Under the pieces are notes generated by a model. It had not been told where the DNA came from. It worked only from the letters and a program-made list of their open reading frames with translations, and searched no databases. From Allomyces macrogynus ATCC 38327 (taxonomy: Eukaryota > Blastocladiomycota > Blastocladiomycetes > Blastocladiales > Blastocladiaceae), in assembly GCA_000151295.1 (NCBI GenBank), contig GG745341.1:96494-160493 (forward strand): a stretch of DNA of 64,000 nucleotides, read 5' to 3'. Positions 23,948 through 35,267 of this stretch are shown here, piece after piece. A program made the position numbers and the translations under genes. Every line of letters begins with the position of its first letter. Positions within the stretch are counted from its first letter, which is position 1.

Positions 23948-25863
23948 TCAATCTGCTTGCGCAGGTTTCTCAAAAATCTTCTCCTCCACGAGGTGCTTGA
24001 GGTCCGGATCGGCCAAAGCAAGCGTCTTGCACAGCTGGTACGTGTTTTCGCTGCTCTGAAAAAACGTATCGGGGTCCGTGATCTGCGTCACCTACGATCA
24101 AAAAGCGCAATCGCGTAAGCTATCAGCCCCTGCCGTACATCGTGAATCTGCCGTGAGAATGGGCGCAAAAATGAGAGGGGGACACGGACCCGCAGCTTGC
24201 ACCCAAACGCCGTTTTGCCGTCAAGCGCCATGACCGCTGTCGTCGTTGTACTCGACCGCAACTCATTCGTCAAAAACATGTACCGCAGGTCCGTGCGCGG
24301 CACTGGCTCAAATGCGCGATCCAGGAACGGCCACGCGCCGCCCACGGCAAAGTGCCGCGTCAAGTCGTTGGCATTGACCTCTGGGAACGGCGGGTTGTTG
24401 ATGACCAAGTAAATCTCCAACGCGTTCTTGCGCACACCCACTTTCGCCGCGAGTTTCTTGGACACTGGGTCCATGGGCTCGACGCGCAGCGGCAAGCTGC
24501 CGACAATGAACCCGTTGCGGCTCATGACGCGCTCCACGACTTCCCGGTGGTGAATTCGACTCGTGAGCGAAATGACCATGGTCCCCATGCCGCGCTCCTG
24601 GACCGCGTGGAACTTGGCGGGGGAATCGCGCGTCCCAAACAGCGACTCGAGCCGTGTCACGCCGCGGCCGATGCGAAGAGACCAGTGGTTGCTGATCCAG
24701 AACTTGAGCACTTTGAGAGATGGCGCCGAGTCGCGCGGTGACCGAGATCGCCGCCGAGATGATGAGGATTCCATGCCACGGCGCTCACGACGAGATGGTG
24801 AGCGACTACGTGTGCGTGTTTCGGGCGACCGCGGCCGCGTGGATCGCGGCAGCGAGGGGGAATGCGAGCGAGACCAAGAGCGAGACAAGCGGCGCGATCT
24901 CCGAGTCTCCTTTGCAGTCACAAGCGCCGCCAAGGGCGCTGTCGTTGCCGCCATGTGGGGTGATAATGCTGTCGCGAGGTTCAATTGCCCGTGGCCCACG
25001 GCGTGCGCAGGAGGAAGAGTACTTGCAGCGCTCGACGTCGGCAATGCAACGGCACCGTGAGGAGCAAAGTGGTGGGCAGGTAGGTTCGTCACGTTCGTAG
25101 AGCTCGCAGAAAAAGTTGGGACAAGCTTGCGTCCAAAGTGCGCTCGCTGCTGCTGTTGCTGCTGCAGCGTCCATAGGAGCGTCTGGGCGAGCGCCGGCTT
25201 GTCCTGCGCGAGCGTACAAAAGATCGGATTGACAGCCAAGTCAGCGATACTCAATGCCACGCTTGCTGGTTGCTGCACAGCCGAAACGGAGCTGGGCGGC
25301 ACGACATTCGGCCCACACCGAACACATTCTCCGCCCTGCGCGCGCACCGACTGCTCAATCCCGGCGGGGAGATCAACGAGCTGCTGGAGCAAGACGTGCA
25401 CGTGTCGACCCCACTGCGTGTTAGAGCGGGTAATGCATTGGAGCGGCAGGTTGGTTTCGAGAGTCCGACCGTTGCTCGAGAGCGTCGCCGTCGGGTCAAA
25501 CACTTCGATGCGGGCCCCGGAGGAGGAGTTGGTCGCGACATGGCGGATCTGAACGTCGAGGGTGAGCTATCGCAGCAGATGCCGTTTCGCCAAGGTCAGT
25601 TCGGCATTTGTGGACATGGTGCCCACGCGATTCCGACTCACGCCCACTATCCAGCACGATCCGATCCGGTGGAGAGTGTCGCGCACCTCTATCTGCGAAT
25701 TCTGGCCGGTTTGGTCGGTCAAGTTTGGGTCAGCTTGTGCTTGCGCGGATACAGGCACTGGAAGCGTTATCAAGCCGGAACCGCTGGCCGTGGTGCGCCA
25801 TGCATTGATCGTCGACGGTGTCGGCCATGGAGTCCAAGAGGCACCAAGAGTGTTGTTTTCCAT
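23948..25863 (-). CDS. RSRR family copy 9, intact
   Basis: Exons 25863-25687, 25566-24190 and 24091-23948; 565 residues. This copy shows that exon 1 is coding: exon 2 begins LTLDVQIRHV with no ATG before the conserved domain, so translation must start in exon 1 (MENNTLGASWTPWP...NSQIE). N-terminal domain IEVFDPTATL...LLLQQLVDLPAGI...RAQGG. Helical motif LAVNPIFCTLAQDKPALAQTL followed by a run of six glutamines encoded by CAG repeats. RS domain, then LKFWISNHWSLRI...RLESLFG, GFIVGSLPLRVEPMDP, EIYLVINNPPFPE, LRYMFLTNE and GCKLR at the splice. The tail is VTQITDPDTFFQSSE...ALADPDLKHLVEEK. In sequence it sits between copy 3 and copy 8. Confidence 0.82.
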
Positions 25864-26435
25864 TGTCGCGGGTTCACGGGTGTCGTTGGTCGTCAAAAAT
25901 GGTGCTTTGCAAGTATTTTTGCCGTGTTGGGTCGCAAGCAGGTTTTGAAGTCACAGCTGTCGGTCGGGCGCGTCGATGAGCCCCAGAGAATGAGCTTGCG
26001 CACGGAAACTGCGTGCAGATTTTCGCGACTAGCACGAGCTCGTGGGTCGTCGACGATGCGGATCGCGGACGCGAAGGATGGTGGCTCCCGACGTGGGCAA
26101 ACGGCCTGTCGTCGAGGTCATTGTACTGCGTAAGTAATGTAAGTATGCGTAACTTGACCGTAGTGTTACGCTGACGTAAGCAAGGCATTTCAAGCCGACT
26201 TTCTCGAGCAATTGTTGTTGCTCATTCTTCAAGCGTGCCTCAAGTGGTGATCGCTGCCTCAAACAGCACCAAGCAACCTCGTCCAGACTTCGTCGCACTC
26301 TCTCGACAACTTGACGTCCTTGGAAACCATCATGCTTGCTGCAACGCCCTTGATAGCGGCACCTGGTTCATTGTGAGCTGCAACGACGACGGCTCTTTGC
26401 CTTGGCCAGACGAGATCCTGACGGACACCGGCACA
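25864..26435. other. intergenic between divergent copies 9 and 10
   Basis: About 570 bp between two divergent family members; likely contains both promoters. No other gene recognised. Confidence 0.5.
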
Positions 26436-28151
26436 ATGAATGCCTACGGCGGCTTGCCTTTGAACGGCCCTGCCCCGACGGCCACCATACCCATGCCGGC
26501 CACCATGCCCATGTCGGCACCAATGCCAGCGACGGGACCGGTCTCCCTGCCTGGAGCCATGCCCGCACCGACTGGCCATGACGCTGGGGTACGCCAGACC
26601 ACATGCCATGCTTTAACAACAGCATGAGCCATCCCGGCTGACCATGGGCTCCTTTTGATAGTTTACGATCAACATTCAGCTGCGGTACTTGCCGATGACG
26701 ATTACGGGGGAGCATGCACGCATTGAAATGCACGACCCCATGATCACGCTTGCTATAGACCCGCCAGGCACTTCCATTTCCGTCTCACAAGCTTTGATCC
26801 GTACCGACGTTTCTTGGCCGTCATTTGTGCAGGTTCTTCTCCAACAGCTTGTGCAGTTGCCCACGAGTGTCGAACAGTCGGTGTGCATGGCCGGCGGCAT
26901 GTACCTGCACGTCGCGCCCCCTCTTCCAGCTCCTCCCGTTGCTCCAGCGCCGCAGCCGCAGCCGACGTCGGCTCTGAATGCTCTCGGCACGCTTGCCGCG
27001 AATCCGATCATGCAGTCGCTTGCGCAGACGAACCCGGTGCTCGCGCAGATGATGCTTGCTCAGGTTGCTGGAAACGCGACCGCTTCTGGATCGTTGCCCG
27101 CTCACCCCGCGCCGAGTCGCGACGACCACCGTCGTGGGCGCAGTCGGTCGCGATCGCCGTCCCACGGCCGTGGTCGTCGCATCAGCGGCAGTCGCTCGCG
27201 GTCCCCACTTCGCCGCGATTATTCTGGCCGCCGGCCGCCATCACCTCTCGAACGGGCTCGCCGCGGCAGTCCTCCTCGGCGCGATAACCCTCTTCCTCCA
27301 CGTCGCGGCAGTTTCCGCGCGCGCAGTGGCAGCCGCACGCGCAGCCGCAGTCCCATCGACAGTCGCGGTCCCTCCTCTCCCTCTGGCTTGCTGGAATTCA
27401 AGGTGGTCAATTTGCCCAGTTGGAAAGCGTCGTTCAACGGCCGCATCGAGTCCTTTTTTGAGCACACGGGTGCGCGCGCGCGGTTTGAGCCGACAGGCCT
27501 CGGCACGGGGAATGTGCGGCTCGAGTTTGATTCGGTGGCGCTCGATGTCGAGACGGTCGTGCGCCGCACGTTGGCGCGGTCGTGGACGGTGTTTGGTGGC
27601 CGCCCACTGATTATTGAGCCGTTGGATCCGAAGTGGCGCCGGCTATTGCGCGAGACGCCAAAGCCTGAGATTTATGTCGCGATCAATACGCCGGGCCGGC
27701 ACGAGGCGCCGCTCAAGGACGTGACGCGGCATTTTGATGTGGATAAGGTGCGCCGCGGTCTTGGAAGAGACACTCCACGTCGCTGTCTTTGGCACGCTTG
27801 CTCACTCGCGGCCTTGTTGATTCTTGTTGATTCTGATTGTAGGTGTGGCCCTACCTCGACCGCTCGCCGGCCTACATTCCCGGCACGACCTTGTCCTACA
27901 CGTTTATGACCGTCGAGAGCCCGCCGCGGCCCAACCTGTTGATGGACCGCGACGGGGTGATCGTGTTTGGCCACAAAGTGCGCGTGAAACGCATCGAGGA
28001 CCCCGTCGCGTTTTTCCGCACGCCCTACCAGCTCCACGATATGTGCATGCAAATGGCGCGCGCCGACCCAGAGTTGAGCAAGCACGTGGAGCACGCGGTC
28101 AGGTCGGGGCACTTTGGCAATGGCGCGAAGGGGTCGCGCGCTCGGTCGTAG
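26436..28151 (+). CDS. RSRR family copy 10, intact
   Basis: Exons 26436-26588, 26680-27747 and 27843-28151; 509 residues ending in TAG. Exon 1 is methionine/proline/alanine-rich (MNAYGGLPLNGPAP...VSLPGAMPAP). N-terminal domain MTITGEHARIEMHDP...VLLQQLVQLPTSV. Helical motif LAANPIMQSLAQTNPVLAQM. A compact RS domain at about 150-225. First RRM-like domain LLEFKVVNLPSW...VFGGRPLIIEPLDPKW; second EIYVAINTPGR...LSYTFMTVESPPRP...FGHKVRVK. It differs from copies 3, 7, 8 and 9: the intron between the second domain and the tail is absent (KVRVKRIEDPVAFF is continuous), and an intron lies inside the second domain instead (VDK/VWPYLD). Its 3' end was copied into the copy 11 region. Confidence 0.83.
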
Positions 28152-28497
28152 TTAGTGGTGGCCGGTACTTTGGTCGCATGAAGCCGTCGTGAAAGAGGGT
28201 CGTGTCTCTTGCTCAAGCAAAGCGCCGTCCCGCTCATGGCTCATTCGGTCCATGCCGCGTGTCATGCTTCCAACTGGTGGAGAAGCATGGGCTCAATCAA
28301 CTTGTGTTCTCGAGGTTTCTTGCTGTTGCCGTCGGTTTCTTGTTTCTTCTGGTCGTGTTCGTGCGTGAGGTCATTGCTGTTGTTGGTCGTGTTGTCTTCT
28401 GAACTTGCCGCGTTTCCAAGTTCCTTTTGCCCTGCCTTCCCGTTCATTTCACTTTCGGAACAAAAATTGGCGTCTTTCATGTTATGCGATGTCCCCT
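28152..28497. other. intergenic, convergent
   Basis: Between the 3' ends of copies 10 and 11; shared terminator region, no gene seen. Confidence 0.5.
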
Positions 28498-31330
28498 TCA
28501 CGAGTCCTTGATGAACTCCAACCACTCACGGATTCCATGCTCCAGCGACTCCTTGCTCGCAAAGAGCGCTTTCGGGTCCTCGATGCGGGAGACCTAGATG
28601 CGGACCTGCACGTCAATCTCGTCCTCGGTCCCGTTCTTTCCAACCCCAATCCACAACTCGCTCCAAATGCGCACTCAGTTCCGTACCTTGACTGTGCGGC
28701 ACTTGTACTCCAGCCCGTCGAGGTACTTGCCGTTACGAATGGTGTTCGCCTTGGTCGTCAGGAACGCAATGGTCCTACACCACCACCCACGACCCGTCAG
28801 GTCCCAATCTCACCCGCCCACCCCCTGCGCCACGACGTACCGGTCGCCCATGTCGGGCACCAAGTCGTTGACCGGATCCACATCGCAATTGATTTGCTGC
28901 TGTCTCGCCCACCGATGCACCGAGTCGATGTTGGTGACGGCCGGTACATTGGCCATGAAAAACGCCGATCGCGCGGGGGCCGACGCGTCGGGCACGTAGC
29001 CGGGGTCGACGGGTTCAAACTAGTACACGACGCGCGCGCGCGGCGTTGTGTTGGTCAACGATGCGTTCGCCCCGAAACACGGTAAGTCCGTACCTCGACG
29101 CGCAGACCGTTGATGACGAGCCCAGACTCGCGCACGACTTCCTTGACCACACTACAAAGAATCGCACCACGAGGGAGAACGTCAGGTCACGTTCTTTCCA
29201 AAATCACCACTTGCCGTCGCCGCCCAGGCCGGTCCGGTCCCGTCCGTACCTATCGGTCCGTGCCATTTCCAGCGTCACCTCACCCGACCGCACATCCAGC
29301 CGGATATGCCGCACAGGCCCGACATCGTACAGCGCCGACTCGAGTCGCATCTTCCATCCGGGCGCTTCGGCGATTGAACGGCCTTTCGGGGACATGCGCA
29401 GCCGGAAGGCCACGTGTCGCCGCGGGGAATTCGCAGGCCCCAAGGGTGGAGACGCGCGTCGCCCGGACGCGGCACGGCGACGCGATCGCGATCGCGACCG
29501 GGTACGCCAGCGCGACCGCGAGCGAGACCGNNNNNNNNNNNNNNNNNNNNNNNNNNNNNNNNNNNNNNNNNNNNNNNNNNNNNNNNNNNNNNNNNNNNNN
29601 NNNNNNNNNNNNNNNNNNNNNNNNNNNNNNTACTCGATGCTAGCCGACCAACATGCCGGCACGACCTGATCCTACCGTCCTGACCATCGAGAGTGAATCG
29701 CGACCCAGCCTGTGATGGACCGTGACGGGGTGATCGTGTTTGGGCACAAAGGGCGTGAGTAACGCATGGATGAGCCCGTCGCGTTTTTACGCCCGCCGGA
29801 CCAGCTCCACGATCTGTGCATGCAAATGGCGCGCGCCGACCCAGAGTTGAGCAAGCACCGGAGCACGCGGTCAGGTGGGGGCAATTTGGCAATGTCGCGA
29901 AGGGGTGGACGCTCGGTCCAGTTATGGGTGGCGCCTACCCCGGTCGCATCAACCCGTCGTGAAAGGGGGTCGTGTCTCTTGGTCCAGCAAATCGACTTGG
30001 AGCTCATCCGGGAGTGTGACCTCTTCCGGTCTCGCAAGCGGGACCGCGACCTGTCTCGGCCGCGCCGGCCGCGGTCGCATCGGGCCGCGTTCGACAGTGA
30101 GTCACTGGGCGCGACGTCGGCCGAGAAGACCAACGCCGACTCGAGCGGGAGCGCTACCACTGACGGCGCTGGAACGGCCGCGAGCGTCGCGACCGGGGTC
30201 CATGTCGCGGGCGCTGCCGCAGGGGCGGCGGCGGCCGGTGTCGGCACAGCGATGGGCGGGGGCGGCGCGGTGAACGCGCTACATTCAAGGCGCGAAGGCC
30301 AAAACGCATCAACGTCCAGGCTCCACTCCATTCCACTCTAGGTACGCCGATGAATCCGTACCCAAGCGAATCGCCCGCGCCCGCCATCGCCGGCGCACAC
30401 CCGACGCCACGCAGCGTTTCAGCGAGCGCGGCCGGCATCCCCGTAAGCGTTTGCAAGAGCAGTTGAATCGGAATGGGGAACGCGGCGGCCGCAGCGTGGT
30501 GAATCGTGTCGGGCAGCGAGAGCGTCGTGCCGTGGCCCGTGGCCGGGTCACGTACGTGCACGGCCGGCGCGTCGATCGCGACGGGGTAGGCTGTGCCGGG
30601 GGCGTGCGTCGTTGGCGCGGAGAGCGTGAAGACGACGGTGTACTGCGAAAGCAGGGGGAGGGAAGTTTGCAAGTGCCAGCGCGTGGCAGGGAGGAGATAG
30701 ATCAGTAGCACGGACCTCGGGCCCATCCTGCGCCGCCGCGGCGGGCGCGAGCTGCGGCGTTGGTGGAGCGGCGGCCGGGATGCCGTTGAGCATTGCCATC
30801 GGCGCCGGTGCAGTCAGGACGCTGTTGAGCACCGACATCGGCGTCGAGGTGGCCGGGACGCTGCCGTGCATCGGCGCCGCGAGCCCGTACCCGTTCGGCA
30901 TCACGCCACCTGTGGAGAGCATGGGCGTCGCGCTTGCGGCGAGCACGCCGGGAGCGGCCAGCGCGCCGGGTCCGTGTGTCGGCGCGGCAGCAGCTAGGAC
31001 GGTTGCTGGGCCAGCCCAGAAGGGCGCGGCAGCTGTCATCATCGCCGGTTGCGCCGAGGGCGGTGCCCACGCCGCGCCCAGACTGGGGCAAACATGCGAC
31101 ACTGGTGTATGGATGGAAACCGGGATCGCGGGATCGTACGAGGGCACACTTGGCCCGGGTGCGTTGGTCGTGCTGACAGGCGCGGGCGGCAGCAAGCTGG
31201 CAAATGAAGGGCCGTTGGCGGCGGCGAGGTGGTCGGTCCCGGTCGCGACCGGCGCGCTGGTGGTCTGCGGCGGGCCGGACTGCAGCAGCGGCGGCGGCCA
31301 GGCCATGCGCGGGAAGTTGCTCGACGCCAT
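28498..31330 (-). CDS. RSRR family copy 11, split by an assembly gap and an inverted fragment of copy 10
   Basis: The most intron-rich member. Upstream exons: 31330-30716 (MASSNFPRMAWPPPLL..., 205 codons of Ala/Pro-rich sequence), 30642-30362 (YTVVFTLSAPTTH...LLLQTLTGMPAAL) and 30278 to about 29985 (Ala/Pro-rich, then the start of the RS domain). Downstream of the gap: RS end and first RRM-like domain to 29208, then 29151-29094 (VVKEVVRESGLVINGLRVE), 29019-28814 (FEPVDPGYVP...SAFFMANVPAVTN), 28774-28687 (TIAFLTTKANTIRNGKYL) and 28593-28498 (VSRIEDPKALF...). Every junction outside the interruption keeps frame. Whether the interruption is real or a scaffolding error cannot be told from the sequence, so coding status is open. 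Confidence 0.65.
29531..29630. other. assembly gap (100 N)
   Basis: Exactly one hundred N, the usual placeholder for a scaffold gap of unknown size. It falls inside the RS-coding part of copy 11, where arginine-codon repeats would hinder assembly. Confidence 0.97.
29631..29981 (+). pseudogene. fragment of copy 10 (3' exon and flank), inverted relative to copy 11
   Basis: Nearly collinear with 27860-28208 of copy 10, covering DRDGVIVFGHK, EPVAF, QLHDLCMQMARADPELSKH and the 3' flank up to GTCGTGTCTCTT, with small indels and a stop in place of the VRVKR junction. Homology ends sharply at about 29981, where copy 11 RS sequence begins. Its left end is the N gap. Confidence 0.8.
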
Positions 31331-31505
31331 GATTGCTTGCGGTCGCGTCGCCGTCGTCGTCTGTCGTGGTGCTGATCCAATTCCCCTCGAACTTGACGAG
31401 TTCGCCGTGGACCCAGCCCCACCGCAGCCGCCAAACTACCTGCCTTCGCTATGGGCGCCCGCTGCTGCCTCGGCGCCGGCGACCGCGCCCGCCGCGCCCG
31501 CGACC
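31331..31505. promoter_or_regulatory. compact divergent promoter region, copies 11 and 12
   Basis: About 175 bp separates the first ATG of copy 11 (minus strand) from the chosen ATG of copy 12 (plus strand). No core element was identified; the assignment rests on gene arrangement only. Confidence 0.35.
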
Positions 31506-33617
31506 ATGACCATGGCCGACGGTGGGGCCTTGCTCGCGCAGCTGCAGCAGGTCATGGCGCGCCAGCACCAGTCTTCCTCGCAGCACGCGCTGCAGCAGTC
31601 GCTCTTGCAGTATGCAATGCCGCACGCGCCTATGAATCCGCCCTCGGCCGCGCACGCGACGCCGGCACCGACGCCAGCAGCTGTGACGAGCCCGCGGCTC
31701 GCGGCTGCAGCAGCTCCAGCTGGACCGGCACAACCAGCAGGCTCTGATAAAGATCACGTCCGTACTCTCAGCTGCCATTCCTTCAGTGCGCGACCACCAA
31801 CGCTCACTGCCCTCGTCCCGCCCTCAGTTGACCATCATGTTCGCCCTGAGCGCGCCGGCCACGCACGACGGCACGCACCCATACCCGGTACGCGTGTGCG
31901 AGCCCGTCGTGCTCGCGCCCGCCACTGGCACGCCGGCGATGGGACGGTCGCTCGTCGAAACAATCATGCAGGCGCACACGGTAATGCCGCTCGCGGGCCC
32001 AGCGCTCGCACTCGTGCGCAACTTGCTCTCGATCACGCCCAACCTGACCGAAATTGTGCGCGGCGCCGGTGCGGTCGCGACCAACGTGCCGAGTTCGGCG
32101 CAGTGGCACCTGGACTTGATGCAGCAGTACGTCGGGATGGGGCTCGTCGGGAGCGGGTCATCGTGGATGGAACTGATTTTGTCGTTGGTGCACGTCTCTA
32201 GAGCGCAAGCGGTGTCGTCGAGTCATCCTCCTTTGGCCCAGAATGCCGCAACGGTGCAGAATGCCGCGATGTCTCAGTTGACCGCAATTGCGCCGAATGC
32301 TGCCGCCGTCCAGCAAGCGGCGCTGATCCACCAGATGGCGCTGACGCAGCAAGCCGCGATGATCCAGAACGCGGCCTTGGCCACGCCCGCGCCGACCACG
32401 ACGCCACCGGTCCCGGCCAAGGAACTACCGTCGCGCCGCTCGCGCTCGCGCTCGCGCTCGCGGCCGAGGTCTCGCGATCGCGGTCGTCGCCAACGTGAAC
32501 GTGAGCGGGACCGGGAACGCGACCGTGAACGGGAACGAGGCCGCGACCGCGAAGGCCGTGGCCGGGACCGCGACCGGGATCACCGTGAAGGTCGGGACCA
32601 CGACAGGGACCGCGATCGCGACCGGCCTCGCACTTCCGCGCGTGACCGGTCGCGCGACAAGCGTTCCTCCCGCCGCAGTCGCAGTCGGTCCCGGCTCCGG
32701 TCGCGCGACCACCAGTCCTCGCGCGCAAGCGACAACATCCCGCGGCCTGACCCCACTGCCGCCGCACCGCCGCCTCCACCCGCCCCGGAACCGCTCCGCA
32801 TCGGCCCCGACCACTGGCAACCACGCCTCGCCGGCGCCCCGCCCGGCCCGGACCCGTCTCAAGCCGCCGGGTTCGTGCACATGCTCGGCAACCTGACGGG
32901 CGCGACCGCAGCGGACATGCGCCGTCGTTCGCGGCGGTGGGAGCGGCGGTTCGACCAGATTTTCGGGCACACGATTCGACCGCAGTTCCTCTACCTCGAC
33001 GACGATCGGAACCAATTGTCGTTTTGGGTTCCGCGGTTCCCGGGGGTCGTCGCGGAAGTAATGAGCCAGTCGGGGATCGTCGTGGGCGGTGCGCGGTTCG
33101 ATGTCGGTGGTCATTTCCTGCTTGTGCGCGTGCCCATTGACGGAGACTGACCGACGCGTGCCCCCCAAATTCCAGTTTGAACCGGCCGACTCCAGCGACG
33201 CGCCGCTGCCGGACCAGCGGCCGCCCGAACGCGAAGTGCACGTGCTCGTAAACACGCCCAACGTGGCCCACTTTTCGAATCTGTTGCATGCGATGCGCTG
33301 CCACGGCCTGTTCCGCGTGGATGCCGACTTGAATTACGATATGCAGGTGCCCAGATGCAGTTTGCCGTATGGGTACCTCTCGCTCGCACCGGACTGCCAA
33401 GGGCGCGCCGAGGATCTGGATGGGGTATTTGTTGGTGGGAAAAAGTTGCGGGTACGTTCGACTTGGTTGGGATTCACGGCGGGATCCGTGCAGTGAGCTG
33501 ACTGATTCGGGGACGCAGGTGTTCCGACTCAACGATGCCAAGGCCGTGTTCGCCGATCCGGCGCGCTTGAAGCAGGAGGTTCGCGCCATGGGCGAGCGCG
33601 TACTTGCCGAGAACTGA
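31506..33617 (+). CDS. RSRR family copy 12, intact (second sub-lineage reference)
   Basis: Exons 31506-31757, 31828-33102, 33176-33451 and 33519-33617; 633 residues. Exon 1 starts MTMADGG and is Ala/Gln-rich. N-terminal domain LTIMFALSAPATHDG...VRVCEPVVL...VPSSAQWHLDL. Then Ala/Gln-rich repeats (QNAATVQNAAM) and a long RS/RE/RD mixed-charge domain at about 285-400. First RRM-like domain FVHMLGNLTG...QFLYLDDDRNQLSFWVPR...GIVVGGARFD. Second FEPADSSDAPLP...VHVLVNTPNVAHF, YGYLSLAPD and FVGGKKLR. Tail VFRLNDAKAVFADPARL. It lacks two phase-2 introns found in copies 11 and 14. An in-frame ATG at 31329 is an alternative start, though it would overlap copy 11. Confidence 0.83.
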
Positions 33618-35267
33618 TGCTCATTGGTTATTGTCTTTTGCTGCGCGAAGTGTTCCTTGGAGTGTCGTGGTCCTTGATTTTGTCAGTTTTGATCGTGACG
33701 TTGAATCTATTGGACCTTGAGCGGCGTCCGGCCTCGACCCACTTTCCCATCACCTTTGCGATCCATGATGGCTCGGTCGTCGCACACGGTAGAGAAGGAT
33801 GTCTATGAAATGCAGATCCGATTTAAATGTTCAAGAATTGGGGCCATGAGGACGAGCATCCCCTGAAAACGGCGTGCCGTTGGACGGCCGGCCAGAGCGC
33901 CAAAACGTCGATGGAAAGCGAATCAGGTCCGGGCAACGACCTTGCTTTGGGACGGAGAGCGCATCCAAAGTGGGTCTTTGAGGACGGCGTTGGTATGAAA
34001 AGGGCGATGGATGGAATGTGTTTTGCCACAAAGCGGCCGGTGTCAAGAATCCCTGGTCGGACGCAAACACCGTCCGACCAGCGCGCTACTTTTGACGGTA
34101 AAGCGGTTCTTCCGTACGGGCTACGTCAGGTTTCGACAGGAATTGGGACAGCAAACACTTCAAACCCGCAGCACTTTGACGCCATTCCCTTCAAAACGAC
34201 CAGGCCCGCGATCGGGTGTGCAGGCTTTTTCTGTCGGTGATGTGATCAAATCAAAACGTTTCTGTTGCGTTCACCGCCCTGTTGCGCCCTGCCGCTCGCG
34301 CAGGCTGGGTCGGGAGTCCGGCTTGCCGAGATTGCACCTCCGACCTTGATCGCTGCACGACTTCCACCGGACCAATTCCACGGAAGTTTGACATGCTCAG
34401 CCGACTGAGTGACATCGACGTGGAGCGAGACAAGGTGCCATGTTGGGGCAATGGGCAAGGACGGCGGCATTGCGCCAATCACTGCAAATCGACGTGCATG
34501 AAAATGGAGGATGCACGACTGAAATTGCATCAGATCCTGGAGTGGAACAGCGGCGTGCGTGTTGTCGACACGAATTGCAGAACAGGAGGGGCGAGCATCA
34601 GCAAGTATGGTCGGGTCCGGCCCTCGAGTTTTGCAGCACAGGCCATCGCGGGAACGACAAATGAACGGCCCCAGACATGCAAAGGGTACCATATTGCCAT
34701 GAGCATTCGCGGCGACCTTGATCGGGTGATGCAGGCGATTTGCGGATGGGAACTTCAGTCAAGCTTGACGAGTGCCACAAATGTGTCAGCGAACCGGATC
34801 ATGGCGTCGACGCTGGTTGTACAGAGAAGTGACGCTGCTGTGTTGATTGGATGGGCGTGCAGTTAGTGTTACCCGAGTTGTGGAAAAGGGGGGTTTGGCG
34901 ACAGTCGTGAAGAATGGAAAGTGCACTCCTCGAACCAACTCGCGGGGGCGGCCCGCCTTCTATGGCGATTGTTGGCTCCATCACACTTCCGTTACGGCCC
35001 GTATATTTCACTAGCACAAAACATCAGCGACGACGCCCGCTTGGCGACGTCGTCGTCAATTTCCTCCCATCCTTGCTGCGCGATTTTTCCATCATTGCCC
35101 CAGCTTCGCACACGTGCACATCACTTGTTCTGCGTTCCCCCAGGTATCGGAACACGTCTCGCAACGTATCCTCTCGCTGGTTGATGGTCTGTTAATGATT
35201 CCGCAACGGTCAGTGTCTTGGCGACACGGACGCCCGAGACTGTGCTGTCCAACTCAACACGAAATAT
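33618..35267. other. intergenic, 1.65 kb
   Basis: Largest empty stretch inside the array. No family motif, housekeeping gene or RNA gene recognised on either strand. Confidence 0.45.

Noticed and set aside
30780..32201. 473-codon plus-strand frame over copies 11 and 12
   Set aside because: Its first part is antisense to copy 11 exon 1; only the part from about 31506 to 31757 is accepted, as exon 1 of copy 12.
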